A stretch of DNA of 64,000 nucleotides, from positions 179,196 to 243,195 of the forward strand of contig NZ_KK211218.1 in the NCBI RefSeq assembly GCF_000621165.1, given 5' to 3'. The stretch is from Enterovibrio calviensis DSM 14347. GTDB taxonomy: Bacteria > Pseudomonadota > Gammaproteobacteria > Enterobacterales > Vibrionaceae. Position 1 is the first letter of the stretch, and every line of letters begins with the position of its first letter. The position numbers and the translations under genes are program-made. The notes beneath the pieces are model-generated. The model was given only the letters and a program-made list of their open reading frames with translations, was not told the origin of the DNA and made no database searches. Shown piece after piece: positions 16,570 through 26,979 of this stretch.

Positions 16570-18012
16570 TTATTGGTCGACTTTAGGGAACGCAATATCA
16601 ATTTGAAGCCCCCCAATGTTTCTATTGGATAAAATTAATTCGCCACCGTGGGCGCGAACGATGTTTTTGGCAATACCCAAGCCTAGGCCGGTTCCGTGTA
16701 AGTCGGTGTGCAGACGGAAGTAGGGGTCAAACACCTTCTTCAAATATTCTGTGGGAATGCCAGGGCCGTTGTCCATCAAGGTGATGTCTAATGATTTGTC
16801 GCTGTCGTGGATATAAACGAGCACTTCGTCGCCATATTTCACGCCATTATCAATCAAGTTGGTCAGGCAGCGCTTGAAGGCCAGTGGCTTACAACTGAAT
16901 GGGCGGCTTTGCTCCCCGCGAATGATCACACGTTGGCGTTGTTGATTGTGGATTTCTGCGATACTCGTAATAATCTGCAGCACATCAATTTGCGTCACAT
17001 TTTCGTGGATATCTGTGTCTTTAACAGTTTGTAATGCGCCTTTCACCATGATTTCTAGCTCATCCAAATCTTTGTTGATTTTGGCGGCTTGAACTTCGTC
17101 ATCGATTAATTCTGCACGAAGGCGAAGTCGGGTGATCGGTGTTTTCAAATCATGCGAGATGGCGCCAAAGAGTTTCTCTCGATCATGCATGTAGCGCTGC
17201 AGTCGCATTTGCATCAGGTTAAAAGCCCGCGTCACTGTTGTTATTTCGCTTGCCCCTTCTTCGACCAATTCAGGCTGTTCGATGTCTGTACTTAGTCTGT
17301 TTGCTGCTTGTGCGAGGCGTTTTAGCGGCCGAGTCTGGTTGCGAATCAGGGTAAAGGTAAACACCAGCAACAGCGTTGTAATTGCGAAAAGAAACACGAT
17401 TTGGTCGGCGTTCACCAAATCATTTTCTAGCGTGATGTAAGGCGCAGGCAACACGGCGGCAATGTACACCCACTGTGATGCATCCAACTCAATTTGTACG
17501 ACCAAAATCGGAGGATTAAGCGGTTCCAAGCTCAATGTATGGTGCGCCCAAGATTTTGGAAGATCAGAGAGCAACAAGCTGTTGTTTAAGACGCGAAGTG
17601 TTTCTGGGCGGGAGAACTCCACGAGAATATTATCGACGATGGGCAACTCTTTTTGCAGGACGGTTTGGATCGTCTTCACGGCTTCGCGCTTCGCGACACT
17701 CTCTTCCACCGGCTCAATGTCGATTTCTTCTGTATTGAATGAAACGAAAAAGCGTGCGCCGCCCATGTTCCGCAATTGATCCAGGGCGATATGACGATAT
17801 TCGACAGGCAAGGATTGGAAGAACGTCGTGGTTGAGGCGAACATTTGCGCCATGCTTTCGGAAGCAGCTTTCAAGCCGTCAACTTCTCGCTGTTTCGATT
17901 GGGTATACCAAAAGAAGCTCGCAATACTTTGCGCGAGGATCACCGATAAAACGGTCAAGATCAGCGTTCGCGATAACAGCGAACGCGGCCAGAAGTACTG
18001 CTTAAGATTCAT
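16570..18012 (-). CDS. Membrane sensor histidine kinase (HAMP-HisKA-HATPase)
   Basis: A 480-residue transmembrane kinase. Membrane segments at about residues 13-35 and 170-190 enclose a periplasmic domain of about 135 residues; a HAMP region follows (RPLKRLAQAANRLSTDI). The dimerisation domain has the phosphorylated His in AISHDLKTPITRLR, then the ATPase N box NLIDNGVKYG and G boxes DNGPGIP and GTGLGLGIAK. I start it at the ATG at 18012 (MNLKQYF), which overlaps the regulator stop by 11 bases; a TTG at 18030 adds six residues. It should phosphorylate the regulator encoded just upstream. The layout regulator-kinase-sugar-binding protein suggests a carbohydrate-responsive system, perhaps comparable to the GltR/GtrS glucose system of pseudomonads. 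Confidence 0.88.
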   Translation of the reverse strand: MNLKQYFWPRSLLSRTLILTVLSVILAQSIASFFWYTQSKQREVDGLKAASESMAQMFASTTTFFQSLPVEYRHIALDQLRNMGGARFFVSFNTEEIDIEPVEESVAKREAVKTIQTVLQKELPIVDNILVEFSRPETLRVLNNSLLLSDLPKSWAHHTLSLEPLNPPILVVQIELDASQWVYIAAVLPAPYITLENDLVNADQIVFLFAITTLLLVFTFTLIRNQTRPLKRLAQAANRLSTDIEQPELVEEGASEITTVTRAFNLMQMRLQRYMHDREKLFGAISHDLKTPITRLRLRAELIDDEVQAAKINKDLDELEIMVKGALQTVKDTDIHENVTQIDVLQIITSIAEIHNQQRQRVIIRGEQSRPFSCKPLAFKRCLTNLIDNGVKYGDEVLVYIHDSDKSLDITLMDNGPGIPTEYLKKVFDPYFRLHTDLHGTGLGLGIAKNIVRAHGGELILSNRNIGGLQIDIAFPKVDQ

Positions 18013-18724
18013 AGGTAATGTCTGCGACAAAAATATAGCCGGTTCCGCGCACCGTTTTAATGATGGTGGATTGGCGGCCGTTATCTTTTAGGCGCTGACG
18101 GAGTCGGCTGACTTGCACATCAATCCCGCGCTCTTGTGGCTGAGCTTCACGGCCACGGGTTGCGTTAGAAATCGCATTGCGATCGAGCATGGTGTGGGGA
18201 TTTTCAATGAATAACATAAGCAAGGCAAAGTCAGCAGATGTCATTTCAACGTCTTGCCCCGTCACTTGGTGGTTTAAGCGCTGGGTGACAGGGTCGAGGC
18301 GCCACTGCGCAAAGCGAATCGCTTTGGGCTTTGACATCGTGGTTTCTTGTAACTGCTGTGTGCGACGAAGTAGGGCGCGGATCCTTGCTATTAGCTGTCT
18401 TGGGCTAAAAGGTTTCGCGATGTAGTCATCGGCACCGAGTTCTAAACCAATGATTTGGTCTGTCTCATCAGACACGGCAGTGAGCATGATAATCGGCACA
18501 CTAGAATCTTGGCGGACATATTTACATAGGGTAAATCCGTCGTCGCCGGGTAGCATGACATCAAGAAGAATCAGATCGGGATATTGCACAGCGAGTTTGG
18601 CTTTCATTTCTTGTCCATTTTGGGCGGTCGTGACGCTATAGCCAGACTTGGACAAGTATTCCTGAAGCAGTTCGCGGATTTCTAAATCGTCATCCACCAC
18701 TAAGATCCGCTTCTGATTAACCAT
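18002..18724 (-). CDS. OmpR-family response regulator
   Basis: A 240-residue regulator. The receiver domain has the acidic cluster DDD at residues 11-13, the phosphorylated Asp in LILLDVMLPGDDG (about D55), and the Lys in DDYIAKPFSPR. The C-terminal winged helix ends QRLKDNGRQSTIIKTVRGTGYIF. The start MVNQKR has GAGGAA eight bases upstream; a longer reading from 18757 is unlikely. It is the first gene of the regulator-kinase-binding-protein operon. A perfect 10-bp palindrome GCGCTAGCGC (18782-18791) lies about 60 bases before the start and could be an operator. Confidence 0.9.
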   Translation of the reverse strand: MVNQKRILVVDDDLEIRELLQEYLSKSGYSVTTAQNGQEMKAKLAVQYPDLILLDVMLPGDDGFTLCKYVRQDSSVPIIMLTAVSDETDQIIGLELGADDYIAKPFSPRQLIARIRALLRRTQQLQETTMSKPKAIRFAQWRLDPVTQRLNHQVTGQDVEMTSADFALLMLFIENPHTMLDRNAISNATRGREAQPQERGIDVQVSRLRQRLKDNGRQSTIIKTVRGTGYIFVADITYES

Positions 18725-19311
18725 GAAAGTTATTCCTCTTCTTAAATATAAGCGCAATATTATCTTAGAGAATAAGGATTAGCGCTAGCGCCAAACGCCG
18801 AATTTGATGGGCTAGATAGGATCTCTTCTAAACCAAGCTGAATACGATGATATTTTGTGCAAGATGACTGGTGTTAAGGCCTTTGGCTGATGGACTTAGC
18901 GAAAGATGCCATTGGGCGAGTTTTACCTCTCATTCCCTAATTTTCAAACTTTCCATTTAATTCCTTCAATCCGTCAATTCAAACCCAAAAATGACCCTCT
19001 CAATGGTATTAAACTGTAAAAAATACAAACATTTTGTCTAGTTAAAATCATTTTTTGTCTAATTTTTATTCTTTCAATATGAGAATCTAAATGTCTGCAA
19101 TTTTATGTTTATGATGACTAGCTATCGAGATATTTACTCTAAAGCCAGAGTTTTTTATGTATTTCAAATGATTAAGATGTCTCACTTATAAGATTATCAC
19201 TTAATGTCAATTCTTCATTATGAGACGCAAATTGCATATTTGGAGCATTTGGATAAAGAGACTAGATTTTATACAGCGAATGAAAGTTGTGATGATATTT
19301 AGGTGGTTTCA
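18725..19311 (+). promoter_or_regulatory. AT-rich divergent upstream region between the two-component operon and the first RTX gene
   Basis: No gene is supported in these 587 bases. The right half, upstream of the RTX gene, is very AT-rich, with TTTTGTCTA repeated at about 19032 and 19053 in AT-rich context. That base composition is typical of silenced, horizontally spread surface-protein promoters. The palindrome at 18782-18791 lies on the regulator side. No riboswitch like the one before the second RTX gene is apparent. Confidence 0.4.
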
Positions 19312-22300
19312 ATGGCAGATGAAGTTGTAAATGGAACGCAGAGTGAAGATGTAATTCGTGGTACTGCGCTCAACGACACAATAAATGGCGGCCTTGGTGA
19401 TGATGTTATCACTGGCGGCAAGGGCGATGACGTCATCATGGGCAATGGAAGCGGCATCGAACCTTCATCTGCAGACGTTCAGCTAACCCATGAAGTGGAC
19501 AGTAGCTTATTCAATGTTCAGGGAGATGGCCCGATAAAGCTCGAACTGAGCAATATCGCCAGTACTGCTGGGTTCAAAAGCAGTTTGGGTTATTACGTGG
19601 TGGACGATAACGGGCTGGTGATTGAAGCGCAGATTGTTGCTGACAACGTTAAAGAAATTTCCGAAGCGTCTGTATCCATCACTCCTGATCTAAGTGCCAC
19701 TTCTGTGGGCCTGTTCCTTGTGCCCAACGGCTATAACCTTGGCTATGACAACGGCCCCGTCGAACTCGATTTGGTTTCTAGCCCTCCTAAAGTGATTCAA
19801 GATGGTGTTGACGCAAATGTGTTTGTGTCAAATGACGCTCTGAATGGTGACGGTGGTGATCACGAACGCTTCGACGGTGAAACCTCTGGTTGGGAAGACC
19901 TTTGGGGCCTTGGCGATCGTGATTATGACGACGTGCTGTTGACGGTATCTGCGGTTCAAACTGTGGTGAGCACAGACAACGACACCATTAATGGTGGTAA
20001 AGGCGATGACACCATTTACGGCGAAGAAGGTGACGATACTCTGATCGGCGCTCGCGGTGATGATGACCTCAATGGTGGCAGCGGCGACGATGTTCTGAAA
20101 GGCGGACGCGGAAACGATGAACTTCAAGGTGGCATCGGGGAAGATTCGCTATATGGCGGCCGCGGTGCTGACAGTCTTTATGGTGGTGATGGCGACGACC
20201 TGCTAAACGGTGGTTTAGGCAATGATTTGCTGCAAGGCGGAGAAGGTAATGACTCCCTCATTGGCGGCAAAGGCCAAGACAGCCTGTATGGCGCAGAAGG
20301 TGACGATACCCTAAATGGTGGCAAAGGCGCCGACCAACTGTTTGGTGGTGATGGTAACGATACCGTTATTGGTGGTAAAGGAAACGACTACCTCAAAGGC
20401 GATGCGGGCGATGATTCACTGTCCGGTGGGAATGGCGCCGACGAAGCCAAAGGTGGCTTAGGCAACGATACTATAAACGGTGGCAACGGTAATGATGTTC
20501 TCTATGGGGATAAAGGCGATAGCGCTGCCCGCGGAGAAAACATGACGTTCAATGGCGATTTCGAAGCATGGGGTGATGACTCTCGTGCTCGATGGGGTCT
20601 GTTCGACGAAGCAGCTGGGTGGACGACACCTGACAATGTCAAAGTTGAATTGCAGCAGGGTGGCTTCGGTGGCGGCCCTGCAAACTCGAACAGCAATACC
20701 GTCATGGAATTAGATTCCACTCAAAACGCAACGGTTCAGCAAACAATCAATGTGGCATCGGTAGCGCAAGACAAAGATACACCTCTTGAGCTGAGTTTTG
20801 ACTACGCAAACCGTTATAAAGGCGGTGACACAGAAACCAGTGCGTTCTCTGTGACGATCACTGACCAAGATGACAACGTTATCTATACCCAATATTTCGA
20901 CAACAACCAATCCAATGAAAGCTACCTCTCTTTCGATGCTTTGTTTGTGGTGCCTGAAGGCACCGAAGACATCAAGGTAACGCTCCAAGGTGAAGGGAAA
21001 TCTGACAGCTACGGCGCACTGATTGATAGCGTTTCGATTACTGAAGTGTATGAAACGGTGGCGGTCGATGGCGTAGTTTACGAATTTACCGGCAATGCCG
21101 ACGTCATTAATGGCGGCAAAGGCAATGACACTATTTATGGCGAAACGGGCGACGATCAACTTAACGGCGGAAAAGGCGCTGATTATCTTGATGGTGGCTT
21201 AGGCGATGACACCTTGTTTGGTGGACGCGGCAACGATGAATTGCAAGGCGGCGCTGGCAACGATGTATTGAATGGCGGCTTTGGTGCTGATGTTCTAAAT
21301 GGCGGTGTTGGCGACGATCAACTCAATGGTGGTCGTGGCAACGATGAACTCCAAGGTGGAGAAGGTCGAGACACCCTAAACGGTGGCTTGGGGGCGGATA
21401 CCCTCAATGGCGGTGACGATAACGATGTCTTAAACGGCGGCAAAGGCGCGGATGTGCTTGATGGCGGCGATGGAGATGATGAACTGCTTGGCGGCTTTGG
21501 CAACGACCAACTGCAAGGCGGCGAAGGTAGTGACGTATTAAACGGCGGCAAAGGCGCTGACGTACTTGATGGCGGCATTGGCGACGACGAACTCATCGGT
21601 GGTCGTGGCAACGACCAACTGCAAGGCGGTGAAGGCAGCGACGTATTAAATGGCGGCAAAGGCGCGGATGTGCTTGATGGCGGCATTGGTGACGACGAGC
21701 TTATCGGCGGCCGTGGTAATGACCAACTGCAAGGTGGTGAAGGCAGTGACTTATTAAACGGCGGAATTGGCGCCGACACGCTCAATGGTGGCGATGACGA
21801 CGACACGCTCTATGGTGGCAAAGGTAACGATTCGCTTTCAGGTGATGACGGAGACGATTCCCTGTTCGGTGGTTTGGGTAACGACCAAATCAGCGGTGGT
21901 AAGGGTGACGACGCCTTAACGGGCGGCAAAGGTAGCGACGTTCTAAACGGTGAAACGGGTAACGACACCCTCACTGGTGGTCGCGGTAATGACGAACTCA
22001 ACGGCGGCTCAGACGATGATTCCCTTTATGGCGGTATCGGTAGCGATATTCTGCAAGGTGGGAACGGTGAAGACATCGCCTATGGCGGTTCAGGCGCTGA
22101 CAAAGTGTATGGCGGTAGCGGAAACGATCAGCTGTATGGCGGCAATGGTGCCGATAAAATGTACGGCGGTTCGGATGATGACAGCGTATACGGCGGCAAA
22201 GGCAATGACTATGTCAAAGGTGATGCGGGTGATGACGCCCTTTACGGCGGCCTTGGCAACGATCATCTAAAAGGCGGTACAGGCAATGATGCGCTGTATG

Positions 22301-24021
22301 GTGCCACTGGCAATGACTTGCTGGAAGGCGAAGATGGAAATGACACCTTGTTTGGCGGCAGTGGAGCCGATGAACTTGATGGTGGCGAAGGCAACGATAC
22401 GCTGAATGGCGGGTCTGGGAACGATGTTATTTATGGTGACGAAGGTAATGACAAATTACTTGGTGGCCTAGGCAATGATGTGCTGCAAGCGGGAGAAGGT
22501 AACGACACCCTGAAAGGCGGCGCGGGCGCAGACAAATTGTACGGTGCAGAGGGTAATGACAATATCAATGCTGGAGACGGCAATGACATTGTTTACGGCG
22601 GCGAAGGTAACGACATCGTTAAAGGTGGTAAAGGTAATGACACCTTATCTGGCAGTGAAGGCGATGACATTGTCTTTGGTGGCGACGGTAACGACTCCTT
22701 GTCTGGTGCTAACGACAATGACACGCTGGTGGGCGGCAATGGTAGCGACAGTATCAACGGCGGTAGCGGCGACGATTTGATGCTCGGTGGCAATGGCGAT
22801 GATGTGCTCTACGGCAGCAGCGGCAGCGATGTTGCTTATGGTGGAGAAGGGACTAACAGCATTGAACTGGGCAGCGGCAACAATACCGTCGTCTATGACG
22901 GCAAGGGTAATGACACCGTTATCGACTTCAGTACGCGAGATGACAAGATTGTTATCCCTCGTTCGCTCGGGATGCTCTCTCTGGCTGCGTTAGGTTTGAC
23001 GCAAGACGGTGCGGATACGGTGTTGTCTATCGGAGGTAACTCACTTCGTTTACAAAACGTGGATGTGGAAGATATCACCGAGAGTAACGTTGAGTTTGTG
23101 AGTGATGACGATTTCGACGATATGTTGAGTGTCGATAATGTCATGGCGGTAGAAGAGCAAGGGATTGTCGCGCAACTTGATGGAAGTTTTCTTGCCACGG
23201 GTAACCTGCTCAGCGAAGAAAATACCGTTGGGCATTGGCATATCAAAACCATTGAAATTGATGGCACCATCTATGAAGTGTCTAACTCAACGGTCGTGAT
23301 TCAAACTGAACATGGTGAACTTACCGTATTCGGTCAAGATGACGAGCGCCATAGTGAAGGGGAATACGCATATCACCTTACATCGGCAGCAGCGCTCGAT
23401 GAAACCCTTGAACATTTCGATTTGAAACTTGAAAACGACATTGGCGATATCGCAGGCGCATCGTTTGATATCGTGGCAGGAGAAGAGGCCAATGAAGAAC
23501 TTCATGATCTTGCTGGCGACGAAGTGATTGAAGGTACTGCCGGTAACAACGTTCTTGTCGGTAATAGCGACGACAATGAAATCTATGGCTTTGATGGTGA
23601 CGACCTGATTGATGCAGGCCTAGGTGATGATTTGGTATCCGGTGGGGCAGGCTCTGATGACATGTTTGGCGGAGAGGGTTCAGATACCTTTGTATTCTTG
23701 AAAGAGCATGCTGGCGAAGGCACTGTCGATGTCATCATGGACTATTCACCAACACAGGATGTCTTGGATTTCAGTGATTTGTTAGACACGATAGAAAGTG
23801 AAGATCTTGGTAGCTACTTGGTGTCTCTTGAAAACAATGATGAGAATGAAGCCACATTGTCGTTTGCTTCAGAAGGGCAAGACGTGGATCAGCAAGTCAC
23901 CTTCAGCAACATGTCATTGGCAGATTTGGCTGACGCATTTGATATGCCAGTCAGCTCAAGCGGCCAGGATGTGCTTAGCAATATGCTTGAGGAGAACAAA
24001 ATCATCATCAATAGCTTCTAA
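19312..24021 (+). CDS. Large RTX-repeat calcium-binding protein secreted by type I secretion
   Basis: A 1569-residue acidic protein dominated by nonapeptide GGxGxDxLx repeats, which form calcium-binding beta-rolls outside the cell. Order: a short RTX block (about residues 15-45); a domain of about 160 residues ending [18 protein letters not shown], which I read as DUF4114; RTX block (about 220-400); a jelly-roll-like domain (about 405-600, containing [10 protein letters not shown] and [13 protein letters not shown]); a very long RTX block (about 605-1205); a non-repeat region; a final RTX cluster; and a C-terminal type I secretion signal domain ([28 protein letters not shown]). Start ATG 19312 has AGGTGG five bases upstream. 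There is no signal peptide and no enzymatic domain I recognise, so adhesin or matrix protein is likelier than toxin. It stands alone; no export genes adjoin. Confidence 0.9.
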   Translation: MADEVVNGTQSEDVIRGTALNDTINGGLGDDVITGGKGDDVIMGNGSGIEPSSADVQLTHEVDSSLFNVQGDGPIKLELSNIASTAGFKSSLGYYVVDDNGLVIEAQIVADNVKEISEASVSITPDLSATSVGLFLVPNGYNLGYDNGPVELDLVSSPPKVIQDGVDANVFVSNDALNGDGGDHERFDGETSGWEDLWGLGDRDYDDVLLTVSAVQTVVSTDNDTINGGKGDDTIYGEEGDDTLIGARGDDDLNGGSGDDVLKGGRGNDELQGGIGEDSLYGGRGADSLYGGDGDDLLNGGLGNDLLQGGEGNDSLIGGKGQDSLYGAEGDDTLNGGKGADQLFGGDGNDTVIGGKGNDYLKGDAGDDSLSGGNGADEAKGGLGNDTINGGNGNDVLYGDKGDSAARGENMTFNGDFEAWGDDSRARWGLFDEAAGWTTPDNVKVELQQGGFGGGPANSNSNTVMELDSTQNATVQQTINVASVAQDKDTPLELSFDYANRYKGGDTETSAFSVTITDQDDNVIYTQYFDNNQSNESYLSFDALFVVPEGTEDIKVTLQGEGKSDSYGALIDSVSITEVYETVAVDGVVYEFTGNADVINGGKGNDTIYGETGDDQLNGGKGADYLDGGLGDDTLFGGRGNDELQGGAGNDVLNGGFGADVLNGGVGDDQLNGGRGNDELQGGEGRDTLNGGLGADTLNGGDDNDVLNGGKGADVLDGGDGDDELLGGFGNDQLQGGEGSDVLNGGKGADVLDGGIGDDELIGGRGNDQLQGGEGSDVLNGGKGADVLDGGIGDDELIGGRGNDQLQGGEGSDLLNGGIGADTLNGGDDDDTLYGGKGNDSLSGDDGDDSLFGGLGNDQISGGKGDDALTGGKGSDVLNGETGNDTLTGGRGNDELNGGSDDDSLYGGIGSDILQGGNGEDIAYGGSGADKVYGGSGNDQLYGGNGADKMYGGSDDDSVYGGKGNDYVKGDAGDDALYGGLGNDHLKGGTGNDALYGATGNDLLEGEDGNDTLFGGSGADELDGGEGNDTLNGGSGNDVIYGDEGNDKLLGGLGNDVLQAGEGNDTLKGGAGADKLYGAEGNDNINAGDGNDIVYGGEGNDIVKGGKGNDTLSGSEGDDIVFGGDGNDSLSGANDNDTLVGGNGSDSINGGSGDDLMLGGNGDDVLYGSSGSDVAYGGEGTNSIELGSGNNTVVYDGKGNDTVIDFSTRDDKIVIPRSLGMLSLAALGLTQDGADTVLSIGGNSLRLQNVDVEDITESNVEFVSDDDFDDMLSVDNVMAVEEQGIVAQLDGSFLATGNLLSEENTVGHWHIKTIEIDGTIYEVSNSTVVIQTEHGELTVFGQDDERHSEGEYAYHLTSAAALDETLEHFDLKLENDIGDIAGASFDIVAGEEANEELHDLAGDEVIEGTAGNNVLVGNSDDNEIYGFDGDDLIDAGLGDDLVSGGAGSDDMFGGEGSDTFVFLKEHAGEGTVDVIMDYSPTQDVLDFSDLLDTIESEDLGSYLVSLENNDENEATLSFASEGQDVDQQVTFSNMSLADLADAFDMPVSSSGQDVLSNMLEENKIIINSF
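21502..21745 (+). repeat. 108-bp higher-order repeats inside the RTX gene
   Basis: Four nonapeptides (36 residues, 108 bases) recur almost identically: the unit beginning [20 protein letters not shown] and ending DDELIGGR is present twice in full, followed by a third partial copy starting near 21718. Nucleotide differences are few and mostly synonymous. This implies recent duplication within the gene. Confidence 0.85.
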
Positions 24022-24084
24022 CTCGTGTTGAAGGTTTTGCGCAGAACGAATGCCGACAAGCCCAAAAACACAAAAGAAGAGATG

Positions 24085-24112
24085 AAAAAACCCGGCATCA
24101 GCCGGGTTTTTT
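24085..24112. terminator. Bidirectional terminator between the RTX gene and metPS
   Basis: AAAAAACCCGGC and GCCGGGTTTTTT flank an ATCA loop. Both strands end in a T run, so it can stop transcription from the RTX gene (plus) and from metPS (minus). Confidence 0.92.
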
Positions 24113-24126
24113 ACGTTGGGGGGGAG

Positions 24127-24225
24127 TTACTTGTCTGCTTTCATTGCTATACGAATGCAATAAGCAGCGCCACCCCAAGTGATGCCAAAACCAATTAGCA
24201 TCATAATGATTGCACTTGTCGTCAT
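24127..24225 (-). CDS. metS: MetS-like small subunit of the methionine/alanine symporter
   Basis: A 32-residue protein, read from the ATG at 24223-24225, with sequence starting MTTSAIIMMLIGFGITWGG and ending AMKADK. It is one membrane segment followed by a short basic tail, the pattern of MetS-type small subunits that partner NSS-family transporters. In Corynebacterium, MetS is needed with MetP for methionine uptake. Its ATG overlaps the stop of the transporter gene (ATGA), so translation is coupled. A ribosome site GGAGG lies about seven bases upstream, within the end of the transporter gene. The match in size, topology and position makes the call strong. Confidence 0.87.
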   Translation of the reverse strand: MTTSAIIMMLIGFGITWGGAAYCIRIAMKADK

Positions 24226-25721
24226 GCGTTAGCCTCCTGTGCTTCTGCTGTGTTCTTAGCAGGTGATGAAACAACATTGATGATGATACCGATCACTGCA
24301 AGTAGTGCAGTCAAACCCCAACCTAGCATTAGCAAATCGCTCTGTGCGTAGCCGCCATATCCTTCGTTGAAGGTATTCACCAAGTTTGTACCCACAATCC
24401 AAGCCAGCATTAGCGGGCTAACAAAGCGAACACAGATTTCTAACCAAGCGCCAACCGAGAATTCAGATACCTTGTTCACGTGATCGCGAATATCAGAGAC
24501 TTTAATCATCCAACCGATAATCACTAGCTCAATCAAACAGCTTGCCAGTAAGGCAACGTTGTTCATGAAGTAATCAACCAGATCAAGCAACAGTAAGCCG
24601 CCATTGGTAGCGAATGCCATTGAAACAAATGCGCCGATACCACATACCGCAGTTGCAGCAACTTTGCGGCTAACATTCAGTTTGTCGATGATGGCTGAAG
24701 TCACTGCCTCAATGATTGAGATGTGTGAGCTAAGACCTGCAACAACCAGCGCCAAGAAGAACACAGGGCCCAGGATATATGGAACAGGAAGCAAGTTAAT
24801 TGCCTGTGGCAAGGTGACGAATGCCAAGCCAACACCACCGCTAACCACTTCAGTGACGGCTTTCCCTTGTTCTAGGGCCATGTAACCCAAGATAGAGAAG
24901 ATCAACACACCCGCAAGGATAGAGAAGCCACAGTTGATCAGAACCGTCATGAAGGCGTTATTGGTAACGTCAGATTTCTTCGGAAGGTAGCTTGAGTAAG
25001 CCAGCATGATGGCGAAGCCAACAGAGAGCGTGAAGAAAATCTGGCCATAAGCGGCAGACCATACTTTTGCATCGGTCAGTTTGCTGAAGTCTGGCGTGAA
25101 CAAGTAGTTCAGGCCGTCTACTGCACCTGGCAGGAAAGCAACGCGAGCGACAAGCAATAGCACCATGATAAAGAGCAATGGCATCATGATCTTGCTTGCG
25201 CGTTCGATACCGCCTTTAACGCCAGTAAACACAGCGGCGAAGGTGATTGCCCACGCCAGTGCCATAGGAAGTGCGATGTGAAGCTGCCAGTCGCCCAAGT
25301 TACTCGGAGAATTGTCACCAAGTTTCAGGTACTCACTAAAGAAGAAGGCATTGGTATCTGTGCCCCAGCTTTGGTCAAACGCAAAGCCCACATAGGACAT
25401 CGCCCAACCGATGACGGCAACGTAATACACCGCGATTGTTGCTGCAATACCAACTTGGAACCAACCAAGCCATTCAAACTTAGTGTTTAACTTTGAAAAA
25501 ACCACCGGAGAAGAGCCACGAAGTTTATGACCAAGGCCAAACTCCATGATCATAAAAGGAATACCAGCAGTCAGCATTGCGAAAAGGTAAGGAACAAAAA
25601 ATGCGCCGCCGCCGTTTTCATAAGCCATATATGGGAAACGCCAAATGTTTCCTAGTCCGATTGCTGAGCCCACAGCCGCAAGGATAAAACCCGCGCGTGA
25701 ACCCCATTGTTCTCTTTTCAT
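24222..25721 (-). CDS. metP: Sodium-dependent methionine/alanine symporter, NSS (SNF) family
   Basis: A 499-residue polytopic inner-membrane protein. The N-terminal signature REQWGSRAGFILAAVGSAIG and GLGNIWRFPY is the hallmark of neurotransmitter:sodium symporters and contains sodium- and substrate-binding residues of the first helix. About 11-12 membrane segments follow. It imports a neutral amino acid with Na+; the coupled MetS-like gene favours methionine or alanine. The start MKREQW has AAGGAG five bases upstream; a longer reading from 25754 is unlikely. It is preceded by a 929-base gap and forms a two-gene operon with metS. Confidence 0.88.
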   Translation of the reverse strand: MKREQWGSRAGFILAAVGSAIGLGNIWRFPYMAYENGGGAFFVPYLFAMLTAGIPFMIMEFGLGHKLRGSSPVVFSKLNTKFEWLGWFQVGIAATIAVYYVAVIGWAMSYVGFAFDQSWGTDTNAFFFSEYLKLGDNSPSNLGDWQLHIALPMALAWAITFAAVFTGVKGGIERASKIMMPLLFIMVLLLVARVAFLPGAVDGLNYLFTPDFSKLTDAKVWSAAYGQIFFTLSVGFAIMLAYSSYLPKKSDVTNNAFMTVLINCGFSILAGVLIFSILGYMALEQGKAVTEVVSGGVGLAFVTLPQAINLLPVPYILGPVFFLALVVAGLSSHISIIEAVTSAIIDKLNVSRKVAATAVCGIGAFVSMAFATNGGLLLLDLVDYFMNNVALLASCLIELVIIGWMIKVSDIRDHVNKVSEFSVGAWLEICVRFVSPLMLAWIVGTNLVNTFNEGYGGYAQSDLLMLGWGLTALLAVIGIIINVVSSPAKNTAEAQEANA

Positions 25722-26650
25722 AACATCTCCTTGTTGTTGAAAACACACGTCCATTCCCCCTCGTTGCGCTAACGTTGAACTTAACGTTTGGAGGCGGTGT
25801 TTTACGTGCAGCTACCTTTGGGTTTTCTCTTCGTTGTATGCCCAAGGTTTCTGCGCTGGTGTTTCAACGATATTGTGTTTGTGTCCCGCTGCTCTGTGCA
25901 AAATAATCATCTGCTGGCTCGGTTAATGGCAGATTAAGCACTGGTAATAAGTAAATCAATAGAGCAGATCGGTTATGTTTGTTCTGATATGCGCGCAATA
26001 GTGTGGGATATCATGTCTTGATTGGGCTTATCGGTAATGTAAATAATATATTGGCAGTGTATTAAACTGTGGTTAAAGCTGCTGTTAGTGGAAAGTTGCG
26101 ATTTGGTAAACGGGTTTGATTGGCGTAATTTTGAACAAAAATTGAGGTTTGGCTCGTATTTGCTGTTTGCTTGATTAAATATCAGGTTTAAAGGCAGCTT
26201 ACTGGCTTAATTTGTGATTTTTTCTTCTTTATAGCTTGGAATGTAATCGATTTAATTTCTTTTATAACAGAAGGTAAATGTAGGAGTGATAGGTTTAATG
26301 TAAGAAGTTTGGCAGTTAACCAATTGTTAAATTTTTTGACCTTTAATTATAGGTTAAAATCTAATTTTACTTGTCATTTATACATCATTAAATGAATGGA
26401 TATTCAATCACATTGGGTGTCACTAAATGTTTCAGCTAGTGTGAGTAATGAAGTCATATTCTAGAGAGATATGCTGCTAAGTCTCCCTGTGGCGGTACTT
26501 TGCAATGCGTCACAAATTGAAACAATTGCAACAATTGAAAGACGATCTGTGATGGGATTGTGAATATTCTGGGTTGCGCTGTTAAACTGGTTACATTAAA
26601 AATGTGTAAAACATGTGTTATCGGAATTCATGGTGGCAAGGAGAAGCAGA
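25722..26650. other. Long AT-rich gene-free stretch
   Basis: No coding region is supported between metP and the small membrane-protein gene. The DNA from about 26000 to 26400 is strongly AT-rich. Near 26514-26541 CAATTG-type motifs recur with a spacing of about 9-10 bases (CAAATTGAAACAATTGCAAC, then AATTGAAAG). It probably holds the metP promoter on the minus strand and the promoter for the small protein on the plus strand, but I cannot assign sites. Confidence 0.4.
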
Positions 26651-26743
26651 ATGGACACGAATCTTAAAATTGCATTGGCGACTGCATTTACTGCACTGGC
26701 TGGAATCATTACGTTTGCCACGGTTGCGATCGTCTTTTCCTAG
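26651..26743 (+). CDS. YnhF-like 30-residue membrane protein
   Basis: A very short gene with a strong ribosome site (AAGGAG, seven bases before the ATG). The product begins MDTNLKIALATAFTALAG and ends TVAIVFS: one hydrophobic helix, no charged residue after Lys6. Length, the MxTxLK start and the single membrane helix resemble E. coli YnhF (29 residues, MSTDLKFSL...), an inner-membrane peptide of unknown role. The resemblance is from memory and the family is too short for certainty. It stands alone between metP and the patatin gene. Confidence 0.7.
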   Translation: MDTNLKIALATAFTALAGIITFATVAIVFS

Positions 26744-26979
26744 CCTCTCGTCCCATAAATAGTTAGCTCTACGTCATTGGCTCTCGGTATAATAAAGCAA
26801 CTTGATGTATCCAAGTAGAAGAGTGTTGTGATGCTAAACGAGCGCAAAGGGCGTTAAAACAAGCTTCCATATATGAGACGCAGCTAAGCGTTGAACCGTG
26901 GGCTTACATCGTATTAACGCCTTCATCCTTTTCATCACTTCTTATCGCTTGGGTATCAAACTTCTTTTCAGAGGTTATT

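Noticed and set aside
21318-21806. 162-residue Pro/Ser-rich minus-strand frame
   Set aside because: It is the mirror of the Gly/Asp-rich RTX codons and has no start context of its own.
19980-22900. Dense regular repeats considered as a CRISPR array
   Set aside because: They are in-frame nonapeptide codons (27-bp periodicity) without constant repeat plus unique spacer structure.
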